NCBI GenBank assembly: GCA_945882215.1
Contig: CAMCWM010000005.1
Coordinates: 1 to 64,000, forward strand
DNA length: 64,000 bases
Direction: 5' to 3'
Source: Akkermansia muciniphila
GTDB lineage: Bacteria; Verrucomicrobiota; Verrucomicrobiia; Verrucomicrobiales; Verrucomicrobiaceae
Part shown: piece after piece, positions 27,830-35,996 of the stretch
Layout: every line of letters begins with the position of its first letter
Position numbering within the stretch: position 1 is the stretch's first letter
Program-made: the position numbers and the translations under genes
Notes under the pieces: generated by a model
What the model saw: the letters and a program-made list of their open reading frames with translations, nothing else
Told to the model about the DNA's origin: nothing
Databases searched by the model: none

Positions 27830-28906
27830 TCAGTCGTTGAAGAAATGCCGTCCGGTCTGGCCGGCTTCGGTTTTGTTGTCCACTTCCCAGTAAACGTCTT
27901 CGAAGATGCTCTCCGGCTCGGGATAGGGGCTGGCCTTGGCAAACTCGGCCGAGTCCTCGGCTTCCTTCTGCGCTTCCTTGTCGATCTTCTTCAGGTCTTC
28001 CTCGGTGGCGACGCCTTCGGCGAGAAGGTTGCGCTTCCAGACTTGGATCGGGTCGTGATCGTTTTGGAATTTCTCGACCTCTTCCTTGGTGCGGTACTTG
28101 AACTTGTTGGCGTCGGCCACGGAATGGCCTTCCCAGCGGTAGGTGGCGATTTCGAGGATGCTCGGCTTCGACTCGTTGTGCGCACGCTCGATGGCCTTGC
28201 CCACGCCGGCACGCACGCTGTAAACGTCCTCGCCATTGAACTGCTCCCAGGCCATGCCGTAACCTTCGGCGCGCTTGGCGAGGAAGTCGGTGTAAGCGGA
28301 GGAGCGCTGCTGGCTGGTGCCCATCGAGTAGCCATTGTTCTCGATCACATAGATCACCGGCAGATCCCAGAGTTCGGCCAAATTGAGCGACTCATGGAAT
28401 GCACCTTGGTTCACCGCACCATCACCGAGGAAACACAGCGCGGCACCCTTGATGCCGCGATACTTCAAACCGTAGGCGAGGCCGAGACCCAGCGGCGTCT
28501 GACCGGCCACGATGCCGTGACCGCCCCAGTAATTCTTCTCCGGCGCGAAGTAGTGCATCGAGCCGCCCTTGCCGCGGGAGCAACCGGTCGCCTTGCCGAA
28601 GAGCTCGGCCATGCACTCGTTCATGCCCATGCCCACGGCCAAAGCATGACCGTGATCGCGATACGCCGTGATGACGTGGTCGTTCGGTCCCATGACCGAA
28701 ACGGTACCGACAGCGACGGATTCCTGGCCGATGTAGAGATGAAGGAAGCCACCCATCCGACCCGCTTGGTAGTGCTGGAGCGAGACCTGCTCGAAGCGGC
28801 GGATGCGCACCATCTGGCGGTAAAGCCCCACTTTGTCGGCTGCGGTGAGCTTCTGATTGATGGGATCGGCGGCGTGCGCGGCGACGGGGGTTTTGGCTTT
28901 AGACAT
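27830..28906 (-). CDS. pdhA: Pyruvate dehydrogenase E1 component, alpha subunit
   Basis: Thiamine diphosphate-dependent subunit that decarboxylates pyruvate in the pyruvate dehydrogenase complex, 358 residues. The TPP-binding motif starts at [20 protein letters not shown] and ends at VIENNGYS. The substrate and phosphorylation-loop region ([19 protein letters not shown]) is clear. The ATG at 28906 matches family starts; the frame is open to 29035. No beta subunit, E2 or E3 gene is in the window, so this subunit is encoded alone. Confidence 0.93.
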   Translation of the reverse strand: MSKAKTPVAAHAADPINQKLTAADKVGLYRQMVRIRRFEQVSLQHYQAGRMGGFLHLYIGQESVAVGTVSVMGPNDHVITAYRDHGHALAVGMGMNECMAELFGKATGCSRGKGGSMHYFAPEKNYWGGHGIVAGQTPLGLGLAYGLKYRGIKGAALCFLGDGAVNQGAFHESLNLAELWDLPVIYVIENNGYSMGTSQQRSSAYTDFLAKRAEGYGMAWEQFNGEDVYSVRAGVGKAIERAHNESKPSILEIATYRWEGHSVADANKFKYRTKEEVEKFQNDHDPIQVWKRNLLAEGVATEEDLKKIDKEAQKEAEDSAEFAKASPYPEPESIFEDVYWEVDNKTEAGQTGRHFFND

Positions 28907-28986
28907 GTTCAGACAGAGTGGAAAATTCATTCTAGCCAACGTCCCAACGGACGCAAAGGATTGTTCAACCCCTCCCAGCAATCCGC

Positions 28987-29000
28987 GTTCCACATGGAAC
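28987..29000. promoter_or_regulatory. parS-like palindrome, imperfect, between pdhA and mnmG
   Basis: GTTCCACATGGAAC differs by one base from the perfect palindrome at 29929. The ParB-binding parS core of many bacteria is GTTYCACGTGRAAC. It lies in the divergent pdhA-mnmG gap, 66 bp before the mnmG start. Confidence 0.5.
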
Positions 29001-29044
29001 AATTTGCCCCACATGCTATCCTCTCTCCCCTGCACCGCTCGGGA

Positions 29045-29064
29045 TCATTCGTCATTCGTCATTC
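29045..29064. repeat. Tandem TCATTCG motif abutting the mnmG start codon
   Basis: Three units of the heptamer-type motif (G)TCATTC run up to two bases before the mnmG ATG. The same string occurs inside the giant gene (49367-49395) and in the 200-bp repeat upstream of groES (59230-59429). It replaces a normal ribosome site here; no AGGAGG-like sequence precedes mnmG. Confidence 0.6.
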
Positions 29065-29065
29065 C

Positions 29066-31033
29066 ATGTCCAGCCTCTACACCTACCCCAAGCACTACGA
29101 TGTCATCGTCTGCGGCGCAGGCCATGCCGGGGTGGAGGCAGCGATGGCTTCGGCCCGGCTCGGTTGCCAGACGGCCATCCTCACGCAGAATCTGGACACC
29201 ATCTCGCAGATGTCCTGCAACCCCGCCATCGGCGGTCTGGCCAAGGGACATGTGGTGCGCGAGATCGACGCCCTCGGCGGGGTCATGGGCCGGAACACCG
29301 ACGCCACCGGCATCCAGTTCCGCATGCTGAACGCCCGCAAGGGCCCCAGCGTCCAGGCTCCCCGCGCCCAGTGCGACAAGAAGGCCTACCAATTCCGCAT
29401 GAAGTGGCTCATCGAGAACCAGCCCAACCTCGACCTCCACCAGGGCAACGCCGCCGAGATCTTGGTCGAAAACGACGCCATCACCGGCATCCGCACCAGC
29501 CTCGGCATGATCTACCGGGCTAAGGCCGTCGTCATTTCCTCCGGCACCTTCATGCGTGGACTGCTCCATGTCGGTCAGCAGAACCAAGCCGGCGGGCGCA
29601 TGGGCGACAGCATTTCCACCCTGTCCGACAGCCTCCGCCAGCTCGGCTTCGACGTGCAGCGCTTCAAGACCGGCACCCCTTGCCGCCTCAACAGCCGCAG
29701 CATCGACTTCTCCAAGTGCGAACTTCAGCCCGGCGATGAGCCCGCTCCGCGCTTCAGCTACCTCTCGGGAGTGTTGGGAGAAGACGAAGCGGAGGAGGTT
29801 AGGAGTGAAGAGTTAGGGGTTAAGGGCCCCCATCCTTCTAACCCATCACCTCTAACTTATAACCCTTCTTCCCCCCTCCCCTCCACCGGTCCGAACCAGT
29901 TTACCCTCAACTCCTGGGCCCCCGAAAAGTTCCACGTGGAACAAATCCCCTGCTGGATCACCTACACGACGCCCCAGACGCACGACATCATCCGGGCGAA
30001 CATCCACAAATCGGCCATGTATTCGGGCAAGATCGAGGGCGTCGGCCCGCGCTACTGCCCCTCGGTGGAGGACAAGGTGGTGCGCTTTGCCGAGAAGGAT
30101 CGGCACCAGATCTTCCTCGAGCCCGAGGGCCGCCATACCCGGGAATTCTACGTCAACGGCGTCTCCACCTCCCTGCCCTTCGAGGTCCAGTACGACTTCA
30201 TCCGCTCCATCCCCGGCCTCGAAAACGCCGAGATCGTCCGCCCCGGCTACGCCGTGGAGTACGACTACTGCCCGCCGACCCAGCTCCACCCCACCTTGGA
30301 GACGAAGCGTATTTCCGGCCTCTACTTCGCCGGGCAGATCAATGGCACCTCCGGCTACGAGGAAGCCGCCGGCCAGGGCCTCATCGCCGGAGCCAATGCC
30401 GCCCTGAAGGCCACCGGCCGCCCCCCGTTCCTGCTCCAGCGCAGCCAGGCCTACCTCGCCGTCATGATCGACGACCTCGTCACCAAAGGCACCACCGAAC
30501 CCTACCGCCTCTTTACCAGCCGCGCCGAATACCGACTCCTCCTCCGCCAGGACAACTGCGACCTCCGCCTCACCCCCCTCGCCGCCGCCATCGGCCTCGC
30601 CTCCCCTTTCCGCGTCCGGCACACCGAGGAAAAAATCACCCAGCTCGCCGCCGCCCGCGTCCTCCTCCAGGAAGCCCGGCTCGACGGCATCACCCTGGAA
30701 AAATGGCTGCGTCGGCCCGAAAACACCCCCGCCGCCCTGCCCCCGGAGATCCACGCCCAGTTCACCCCCGAGGTCTGGTCCTTGGTCGAGAACGACGTCA
30801 AATACGCCGGCTACATCACCCGCCAGGAAGACATGGTCGCCAAGACCTCCCGCATGGAGGAAAAAACCATCCCCGCCGACTTCGACTACCACGCCATCCC
30901 CGGCCTCAAAACCGAGGCCAAGCACCGCCTCACCGCCCTCCGCCCCGCCACCCTCGGCCAGGCCGCGAGAGCCCAAGGGGTCAATCCGGCGGACATCGCG
31001 CTGTTGGCGGTGATGCTGAAACGCAATAGCTAG
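29066..31033 (+). CDS. mnmG: tRNA uridine-5-carboxymethylaminomethyl modification enzyme MnmG
   Basis: FAD enzyme that, with MnmE, modifies U34 of certain tRNAs. It has 655 residues from the ATG at 29066; the longer open frame overlaps pdhA and is not coding. The dinucleotide motif GAGHAG is at 17-22, and [26 protein letters not shown]-type and [14 protein letters not shown] motifs are conserved. Between FSYL and IPCWIT, where E. coli has about ten residues, there are about 60, including a low-complexity insert at about 243-290 encoded by a palindromic element and a parS-like site. It is convergent with, and overlaps by 4 bp, a DUF2971 gene. Confidence 0.95.
   Translation: MSSLYTYPKHYDVIVCGAGHAGVEAAMASARLGCQTAILTQNLDTISQMSCNPAIGGLAKGHVVREIDALGGVMGRNTDATGIQFRMLNARKGPSVQAPRAQCDKKAYQFRMKWLIENQPNLDLHQGNAAEILVENDAITGIRTSLGMIYRAKAVVISSGTFMRGLLHVGQQNQAGGRMGDSISTLSDSLRQLGFDVQRFKTGTPCRLNSRSIDFSKCELQPGDEPAPRFSYLSGVLGEDEAEEVRSEELGVKGPHPSNPSPLTYNPSSPLPSTGPNQFTLNSWAPEKFHVEQIPCWITYTTPQTHDIIRANIHKSAMYSGKIEGVGPRYCPSVEDKVVRFAEKDRHQIFLEPEGRHTREFYVNGVSTSLPFEVQYDFIRSIPGLENAEIVRPGYAVEYDYCPPTQLHPTLETKRISGLYFAGQINGTSGYEEAAGQGLIAGANAALKATGRPPFLLQRSQAYLAVMIDDLVTKGTTEPYRLFTSRAEYRLLLRQDNCDLRLTPLAAAIGLASPFRVRHTEEKITQLAAARVLLQEARLDGITLEKWLRRPENTPAALPPEIHAQFTPEVWSLVENDVKYAGYITRQEDMVAKTSRMEEKTIPADFDYHAIPGLKTEAKHRLTALRPATLGQAARAQGVNPADIALLAVMLKRNS
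29793..29928 (+). repeat. Palindromic, low-complexity element read in frame inside mnmG
   Basis: The left arm AGAGTTAGGGGTTAAGG (29810-29826) pairs imperfectly with the right part (29832-29853, complement AGAGGTGATGGGTTAGAAGG). The repeat of TTAGG/CTAAC words and the pyrimidine-rich right side look like intergenic DNA. It adds about 45 residues ([19 protein letters not shown] and onward) without breaking the frame. The exact edges are uncertain. Confidence 0.6.
29929..29942. promoter_or_regulatory. parS-like perfect palindrome inside mnmG
   Basis: GTTCCACGTGGAAC is a perfect 14-bp palindrome identical to the core of parS sites bound by ParB in, for example, pseudomonads. It encodes the peptide FHVE in mnmG. 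In many bacteria mnmG lies near parAB and the replication origin; parA and parB are not in this window. Confidence 0.65.
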
Positions 31034-31827
31034 ACTTTGATCTCGTCGTAAACCAATGCGAAATCACTTTCGTGATAACGAGCTTTTCGCAATTTGATAG
31101 ACCGTTGGGACGTGCGCACAAAGTCAGTGATTGGGTCTATTATCTTTGACTCATCACAAGCAGCTCCGAAATCGACCGAGTGCAGCCAACTTTTGCTATA
31201 ACGAAAGCCCAATGCTCCAGGCCCCTTCTCGCATCTTTCTCGGTGAATCAATAATCGGTATTCAGCTTCGTACTCCCAAGCCTTGCTCTTGGTCTTGTGA
31301 GCTGCGTACATTTTTTCGCCGGTTGTGTCTGGTTCTTCATCGAGAGCGATTTGTATTCTCTCATCTGTGTAGTTTACGGCTTCAAGGGCATACGTGCGCG
31401 TCTTAACAGGCGTGATCTCAAAACCCAGCCTTACGCCACGATGATTGTCCGCATAATGAGACCACATCACGACCTCGTCTCGGGCCGAAACTTTGGAACT
31501 TGTGAAGCAAACAACATGAATGAATTCATCTCTTCCTTTGCTCCAGGCCTGCAACATTTCTTGCCGCTTTTTTGGATAGCCCACGACGTATGCGCGAGTC
31601 ACTGAAGGCAAATGCGGTTTTAAACCAAACAGCCTTGGCGAGCATTCGATTGATGGGCGTTTGACTTCTTTTTCAACGTAGGCCTTGGCTTCCTTAGCCG
31701 AGAATGATTCTGGCATTCCAAACATACCTTCAAATGGATCATTGAATTCGGAAAGCCGGGAGACTTTCAGCAGGCCATCACGAATGGTTTCTAGAGCATG
31801 GCTCTTCAGATAACGGTAGATCAACAT
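31030..31827 (-). CDS. DUF2971 domain-containing protein
   Basis: Cytosolic protein of 265 residues. The N terminus ([33 protein letters not shown]) and [17 protein letters not shown] are typical of DUF2971, a family common in accessory and defence-type regions with no proven activity. Its base composition is visibly less GC-rich than its neighbours, suggesting transfer. Its 3' end overlaps mnmG by 4 bp. It marks the left edge of an accessory stretch. Confidence 0.8.
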   Translation of the reverse strand: MLIYRYLKSHALETIRDGLLKVSRLSEFNDPFEGMFGMPESFSAKEAKAYVEKEVKRPSIECSPRLFGLKPHLPSVTRAYVVGYPKKRQEMLQAWSKGRDEFIHVVCFTSSKVSARDEVVMWSHYADNHRGVRLGFEITPVKTRTYALEAVNYTDERIQIALDEEPDTTGEKMYAAHKTKSKAWEYEAEYRLLIHRERCEKGPGALGFRYSKSWLHSVDFGAACDESKIIDPITDFVRTSQRSIKLRKARYHESDFALVYDEIKV

Positions 31828-31859
31828 GGCACGAAACTAAAGCTAGAGGGCCTTTCAGC

Positions 31860-32250
31860 AACTCTAGGAGACGCTTTCCCATGACCCCGGATTTCCAGAG
31901 CATGCCCTCGAAACCCCTTTCCCGGCCCTTCGGATTTTCAGAATGGCCTCCGAAAGGCTTTTTCGGTCGTTCGGATTTCCAGAGCTGCCGCCGAAACGTT
32001 TCCCCGGCGGTTCGGGTTTCCAGAGGTGCCGCCGAAAGGGTTTTTCGGTCGCTCGGATTTCCAGAGGAGCTGCCGAAAGGCTTATCCGGCCCCTCTGATT
32101 TCCAGAGCGACCGCCGAAGCGGTTTTTCGCGACTTCGGATTTCCAGAGAGGGCTCTGGAGCGGTTTCCCGGCAGTTCCGAAATTCTGGGGTGGCGGCGAA
32201 GGCGGTTTTCGTGGCTTGCGGTGGTCAGAGGACGTTTCTAGCAAGTTTCT
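31860..32250. repeat. Array of about eight degenerate 41-bp tandem repeats, each with a small hairpin
   Basis: Units start with GGATTTCCAGAG at about 31889, 31931, 31972, 32013, 32054, 32096 and 32136, with more diverged copies at both ends. The unit length is 41 bp, for example between 31931 and 31972. Most units contain an inverted repeat CCGAAA-N3-TTTTCGG type. Because 41 is not a multiple of three, the translation cycles through all frames, yet both strands stay open for over 130 codons because of composition. I find no coding signal. This array fills most of the 538-bp gap from 31828 to 32365. Confidence 0.8.
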
Positions 32251-32365
32251 TATGCCATTTGTTATTTGATCCTGAATGACATAGGTCATGGGCTGGAAAA
32301 TAGAATTGACGCTTGCGCTGCTTTTTCATTAAATCCCGCAATTCTCCAACCTGCACTCGTGAATC

Positions 32366-33151
32366 ATGGCTCGCTACGGCTACGCGTTTTTCGACAGTGG
32401 TGTGCGCTTTGATTCACCGGATGCTCAACCCAGCAGCTCCATGAGAAACCTGTCACGCTTCCTCGACAATCCCTTCGACGACAAGGACATCAGCGTCGCC
32501 GAGCTCGTCGCCTTCACCACGGATCATCTGGAACGGATGACCGCCAACAACAGCGGGGGCGAACTCTCCGCCCGCATCACCGCCACCAGCCAGGCGCTGA
32601 CGCAGGTCGAGGACTGCGTGACCGATGATCAGGGCAAACTCGGCATCCGCATGGCGCGCAAGCAGGCCAAGGACAACTTCCGCAAGACCTTGCCCGCCGC
32701 CGTGACGAAGATCGTCGCCGCCGTCATCGCCCACTATGGCGATGGTTCCCCTGAAGTGACGGAGTGCGTGCCGAGCGGCCGCAGCATCTTCAGCTCCTGC
32801 CGCGATGATCAGGTGGAGGTCCACCTGCAAACCCTCGTCACCGCCATCACCGCCCATCAGGCCGATCTCGGTGCGCCACTCGTCACCGCCGCCACGAATC
32901 TGAAAACGGCTTGGGTCACGATCTACACCGCCAGCGAATCCTCCACCGGCGGCAAGACCACCACTCAAGACGGCAAGAAGCTGGCCCGCGAAAACTTGCA
33001 GCTCATGCTCTACCTCAACCTCGTCAAGCTCATGGAGATGTTCCCCCGCCAGCCGGAGAAGCTGGCCCTCTACATGATGCAGCACCTGCTGGAGAATTCG
33101 TCGTCCGGAGAAGAGCCGGAGCCCCCTGCCCCCCCGCCGCCCGGCCCGTGA
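32366..33151 (+). CDS. Hypothetical protein, 261 aa, helical
   Basis: Predicted cytosolic protein with no recognised domain. It begins MARYGYAFFDSGVRFDSPD, then is mostly helical with Ala/Thr-rich stretches and a Pro-rich C terminus (EPEPPAPPPPGP). The composition and clean start support a real gene. A strong hairpin follows the stop. It stands between the 41-bp repeat array and the cassette cluster. Confidence 0.7.
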   Translation: MARYGYAFFDSGVRFDSPDAQPSSSMRNLSRFLDNPFDDKDISVAELVAFTTDHLERMTANNSGGELSARITATSQALTQVEDCVTDDQGKLGIRMARKQAKDNFRKTLPAAVTKIVAAVIAHYGDGSPEVTECVPSGRSIFSSCRDDQVEVHLQTLVTAITAHQADLGAPLVTAATNLKTAWVTIYTASESSTGGKTTTQDGKKLARENLQLMLYLNLVKLMEMFPRQPEKLALYMMQHLLENSSSGEEPEPPAPPPPGP

Positions 33152-33162
33152 TGCGACAAAAC

Positions 33163-33187
33163 TGTGGGCGAATCAGATTCGCCCACA
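33163..33187 (+). terminator. Strong hairpin after the 261-aa hypothetical gene
   Basis: TGTGGGCGAATC, one A, GATTCGCCCACA forms a 12-bp perfect inverted repeat 12 bp after the stop codon. No U-run follows (ATTAAG), so factor-independent termination is uncertain. It also lies directly before the cassette boundary at 33208. Confidence 0.55.
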
Positions 33188-33195
33188 ATTAAGTG

Positions 33196-33214
33196 TGGCT
33201 AAACAACGTTAGGC
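33196..33214 (+). other. attI-like or first cassette boundary
   Basis: The string GGCTAAACAACGTTAGGC ends with a GTTRRRY core (33208-33214) and begins with an opposed CTAAAC, much like the integrase simple site of attI. The recombination point would be after G33208. No integrase gene is present. The first cassette ORF starts 12 bp further on. Confidence 0.6.
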
Positions 33215-33225
33215 GTCAATCGGCC

Positions 33226-33726
33226 ATGAGTCTCGACGAAACCACCTTCCAACTTCGGCTTGAGAGCACAGAAACCGACGAGGCAGCCGCAGAGTTGCTC
33301 CTGCAAATGGTGGGCGAGCATCTTCGGACGGCGGGCGCTCAGCATGATTATCTCGCCTCGCTCGCCGAACTGCCTGCCGCCTTGCGCCGCCTCTACTTGG
33401 TCCATACGCTCGATATCGGAGTGTCCATGGAGGGTTTCCACAGCTACTATGCTTGGGGGCTGCCTTATGACCAGCTGTATCCGGAAGTCGCGCTAGGATT
33501 CCGACTGCTCGACGAAATTGAACTCGAGCAAATCTTTCTTGAGGCTATTGCCTACTTGAAGACTGTCGGTCGGCCTGAAGCCTCGCGCATGTCACTGGTC
33601 ACTATTGACGCGGACACACGAGACGTTCACGGCAGGTATTTTGCCCGGCATAAGCATCTCGTCGACAGGATTGGTCGCTATTTACGCACCCATCAAGACA
33701 CGCTATTTAACTCGCATGAAGCCTAA
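33226..33726 (+). CDS. Cassette ORF 1: DUF4375 (DMP19-like) protein
   Basis: Small cytosolic protein of 166 residues. The core (YLVHTLDIGVSMEGFHSYYAW to VALGFRLLDEIELEQIFLEAI) resembles DUF4375/DMP19-type proteins. The ATG at 33226 lies 12 bp after the GTTAGGC boundary, and the stop codon TAA is part of the attC left core GCCTAAC, the usual geometry of an integron cassette. Function in this organism unknown. Confidence 0.75.
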   Translation: MSLDETTFQLRLESTETDEAAAELLLQMVGEHLRTAGAQHDYLASLAELPAALRRLYLVHTLDIGVSMEGFHSYYAWGLPYDQLYPEVALGFRLLDEIELEQIFLEAIAYLKTVGRPEASRMSLVTIDADTRDVHGRYFARHKHLVDRIGRYLRTHQDTLFNSHEA

Positions 33727-33813
33727 CCATGCGCTGCAGCGAACCCGGCCATCGCATCACTGTTGCAATCCACGCGTCCCGTGGGCCGGGTCGCTGAGCT
33801 TGGGTCGTTCGGC
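33721..33813 (+). other. attC recombination site 1
   Basis: A 93-bp imperfect palindrome. Outer cores GCCTAAC (33721-33727) and GTTCGGC (33807-33813) pair six of seven. Inner arms CAGCGaACCCGGCC and GGCCGGGTCGCTG pair over 13 bp with one extrahelical A, the hallmark of attC bottom-strand structure. The loop is about 33 bp. Confidence 0.85.
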
Positions 33814-33815
33814 CA

Positions 33816-34397
33816 ATGAACCACACGATGGGTGATCGAGTTCCAAGTTCAGCTGAGTTCCATGCTGCCATATCTGACGGGTTCGCTTTTCTGACTGAGA
33901 ACCATGGCTTCAGAAAGGGCTTTTCGTCAGTGAATGACTTCGAGGTTTCCTTTGCCCATGATCGTTGCGTTATCCGTGTTTTCGGCGGCGGCTACGGACA
34001 GATGGCGTGGATGGAGGTTTCGTTCGATGGCCGCAATGTCCCTTACTATTTATTGCTCCCGTCGCCACGGACTCGCCATTTCCCGTCCACTGATTCTCCC
34101 CAGCTCGATGACTTACGGGAGATCTCAGCCCTGCTCCGAGATGAGTGTGGCGGTCTTTTGATCGATCCCGTTCGATTTGCGGAGAGTGCGTGGCAGGCAG
34201 AGCAAGATGCGGCAGATGCAGCTCAACGCCGGAGAGATGCGGACCCAAAGGGAACATTCTTCAGTCGTGCCGACGCACTTTGGAAGAACAAGAAATGGGC
34301 TGATCTTCACGAACATCTGACCTCTTCGTCCTATCCGCTCAGCGCTGCATGGACGGAGCGCCTAAGCCAAGCACATGAACACACACGCAATCAATGA
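33816..34397 (+). CDS. Cassette ORF 2: hypothetical protein, 193 aa
   Basis: No family recognised. The first half looks alpha/beta (FAHDRCVIRVFGGGYGQMAW then MEVSFDGRNVPYYLL); the second half is helical with DPVRFAESAWQAEQDAADA. The ATG at 33816 lies 3 bp after the attC1 core; an ATG at 33828 is possible. It ends 5 bp before the attC2 left core. Confidence 0.7.
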   Translation: MNHTMGDRVPSSAEFHAAISDGFAFLTENHGFRKGFSSVNDFEVSFAHDRCVIRVFGGGYGQMAWMEVSFDGRNVPYYLLLPSPRTRHFPSTDSPQLDDLREISALLRDECGGLLIDPVRFAESAWQAEQDAADAAQRRRDADPKGTFFSRADALWKNKKWADLHEHLTSSSYPLSAAWTERLSQAHEHTRNQ

Positions 34398-34401
34398 CGA
34401 G

Positions 34402-34494
34402 GCCGAACAAAGCGGATGCAGGCAACGGCTCGAAGGCTATCTGTCGTGTCAGCAACGTCTTGCGCTCGCCGTCGCCTGATCCGAGACGTTAGGC
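34402..34494 (+). other. attC recombination site 2
   Basis: A second 93-bp imperfect palindrome. Cores GCCGAAC (34402-34408) and GTTAGGC (34488-34494) pair six of seven. Inner arms CGGATgCAGGCaACGGC and GCCGTCGCCTGATCCG pair with one extrahelical G and one mismatch. Confidence 0.85.
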
Positions 34495-34506
34495 TACAGT
34501 CACGTC

Positions 34507-34935
34507 ATGCCGCCTTGGAAGCAAAAAGCAGAAGAGATGTTCCCGGAGTTGGTTTCCCGATTCGAGGACGCCGACACGCCGTATCTGCTTTGGTTTGAGT
34601 TGCGTGAGACTTTCGAGCGGGCATACGGGCAGTCGCCTCGCGACGAGTCTCTCATCAGGCGCATCTATCAGTATTCAGATTGGTGTGCTGACCAGCCACA
34701 AGGACAGACTGCGGAGGACGACCTGCTCACTTGCGCTGCCGTTTGTTTCTATGAGCACATTCCGCAGCATCCAGCGGCACGCGAGGACATGCCGCGTTGG
34801 TGGCGTGCTGAGGATTTGTCTGTCGAGCCGCATGTCATGCAGCATCATTTGTCCGACGAGCAGTTCAGCGAGCTGAAGAGATTCTTGGCCCAAGAGAGTC
34901 ATCGTTATGATGCGAGTCTCAGAACTGTAGTCTAA
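34507..34935 (+). CDS. Cassette ORF 3: hypothetical protein, 142 aa
   Basis: Small acidic cytosolic protein (MFPELVSRFEDADTPYLLWF, RIYQYSDWCADQPQ, DDLLTCAAVCFYEHIPQHP). It may belong to a conserved family of unknown function but I cannot name it with confidence. The ATG lies 13 bp after the attC2 core, and its TAA stop is inside the next core GTCTAAC. Confidence 0.72.
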   Translation: MPPWKQKAEEMFPELVSRFEDADTPYLLWFELRETFERAYGQSPRDESLIRRIYQYSDWCADQPQGQTAEDDLLTCAAVCFYEHIPQHPAAREDMPRWWRAEDLSVEPHVMQHHLSDEQFSELKRFLAQESHRYDASLRTVV

Positions 34936-34936
34936 C
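34930..34936 (+). other. Left core of a truncated third attC
   Basis: GTCTAAC matches the RYYYAAC consensus and contains the stop of cassette ORF 3. No matching GTTRGAC core or inner arms follow; the sequence passes within 42 bp into the end of the SseB-like gene. The attC appears deleted. Confidence 0.55.
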
Positions 34937-34977
34937 CTGGGAAATAGGGTCGGTGTGTAACTGTCTGAGAAAGGGCT

Positions 34978-35811
34978 TCATCCCACCTCCACCATCACCG
35001 GCCAGAGCGGGGTGTTCTTGCTGAGGAAGGCGAGGGCATGCTCGTCGTCGGTGACGACACCGCAGGCGAGTTCGATGCCGGGCGGGGTGAGCTTGCCGGC
35101 GAGGAGGCTGAGGTCGTTGTAGAAGTCGTTGTCCTCGCTGCGCAGCCGCAGGATGAGCCGCCACCGCCGCAGGTCGGGCTGGCCGGTGGCGGGATCGACG
35201 AGGACGAAGAGATAAACGGCGATGGGGACGGGCGTGCGGTCGCAGAAGCGGCGGATGCCGTCGCGGAAGTCGGGCGGGATGCTGTCTGCCTCAACGCCAT
35301 GCAGGGTGGTGGCCTCCTCTTTGCCATGCGACGGGCGGGAGTGGCGCATCTCGCCGGAGACGAGGTCGGCGATGGCCTCGGGCTTGAGCAGGAGGCGGTG
35401 TGTCATGCCGGCATTCAAGATCACATCGTGCTTCAACTGGGCCATCATGATGAAGAAGGCCTCACCGGGCATGGAGGCGACAGCCTGCGGGCCTTTGCCC
35501 TTCGCGTTCTTGGTGATGCAGTACTCGGCCACGGCCTCGCTGCTGAAGACCGGGATGAAAGTGCCGGTATCGTCCTGCACGAGAACAAAACGCGGCATGG
35601 GGGAGCCGTTGCTCAGCTCCATGGTGGCACCCGCCAGTTCTGGATGGTATTCGATGAGCGTGTGCAGCTCACTGTCCCATAGCGCGCGCATCATGCGCCC
35701 GTGCATGGCGGGATCGACGGCGGCTTTTTGCAGAAGGCGTTCCAGTGCGTTGCCCGGCTCCGGCTCGGGACGCCATTGAGGGCTGAATTCTCCGTCCATG
35801 TGGCGGATCAT
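34978..35811 (-). CDS. SseB-like protein (SseB N- and C-terminal domains)
   Basis: Cytosolic protein of 277 residues. The first part (NALERLLQKAAVDPAMHGRMM, LSNGSPMPRFVLVQDDTGTFIPVFSS) fits the SseB N-terminal domain, and the last part, ending in an enhanced serine sensitivity-type fold, fits the SseB C-terminal domain. Role unclear in any organism. The ATG at 35811 is used; one at 35799 is equally possible. The 3' end lies next to the truncated attC. Confidence 0.7.
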   Translation of the reverse strand: MIRHMDGEFSPQWRPEPEPGNALERLLQKAAVDPAMHGRMMRALWDSELHTLIEYHPELAGATMELSNGSPMPRFVLVQDDTGTFIPVFSSEAVAEYCITKNAKGKGPQAVASMPGEAFFIMMAQLKHDVILNAGMTHRLLLKPEAIADLVSGEMRHSRPSHGKEEATTLHGVEADSIPPDFRDGIRRFCDRTPVPIAVYLFVLVDPATGQPDLRRWRLILRLRSEDNDFYNDLSLLAGKLTPPGIELACGVVTDDEHALAFLSKNTPLWPVMVEVG

Positions 35812-35996
35812 GCCGAAAACTCGCCAGATGAAAAGTACAAGCTGTCGTCATGCGAAGGTGGCATCGTTTGCGTAGAGCGCTCTCCCTCGCGCAACCCCGG
35901 TCCGCTGCCCGTCAAAAGTGAAAAGACAGGAACGGAAGGAAGCTTTGGGCTTGCCGTGGACGTATTTTCCTGTGTTCAATCTCCTTTGTCGTGCAA

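Noticed and set aside
31881-32279. ORFs on both strands over the 41-bp repeat array
   Set aside because: The repeat length breaks frame between units, and no start context or family supports a protein.
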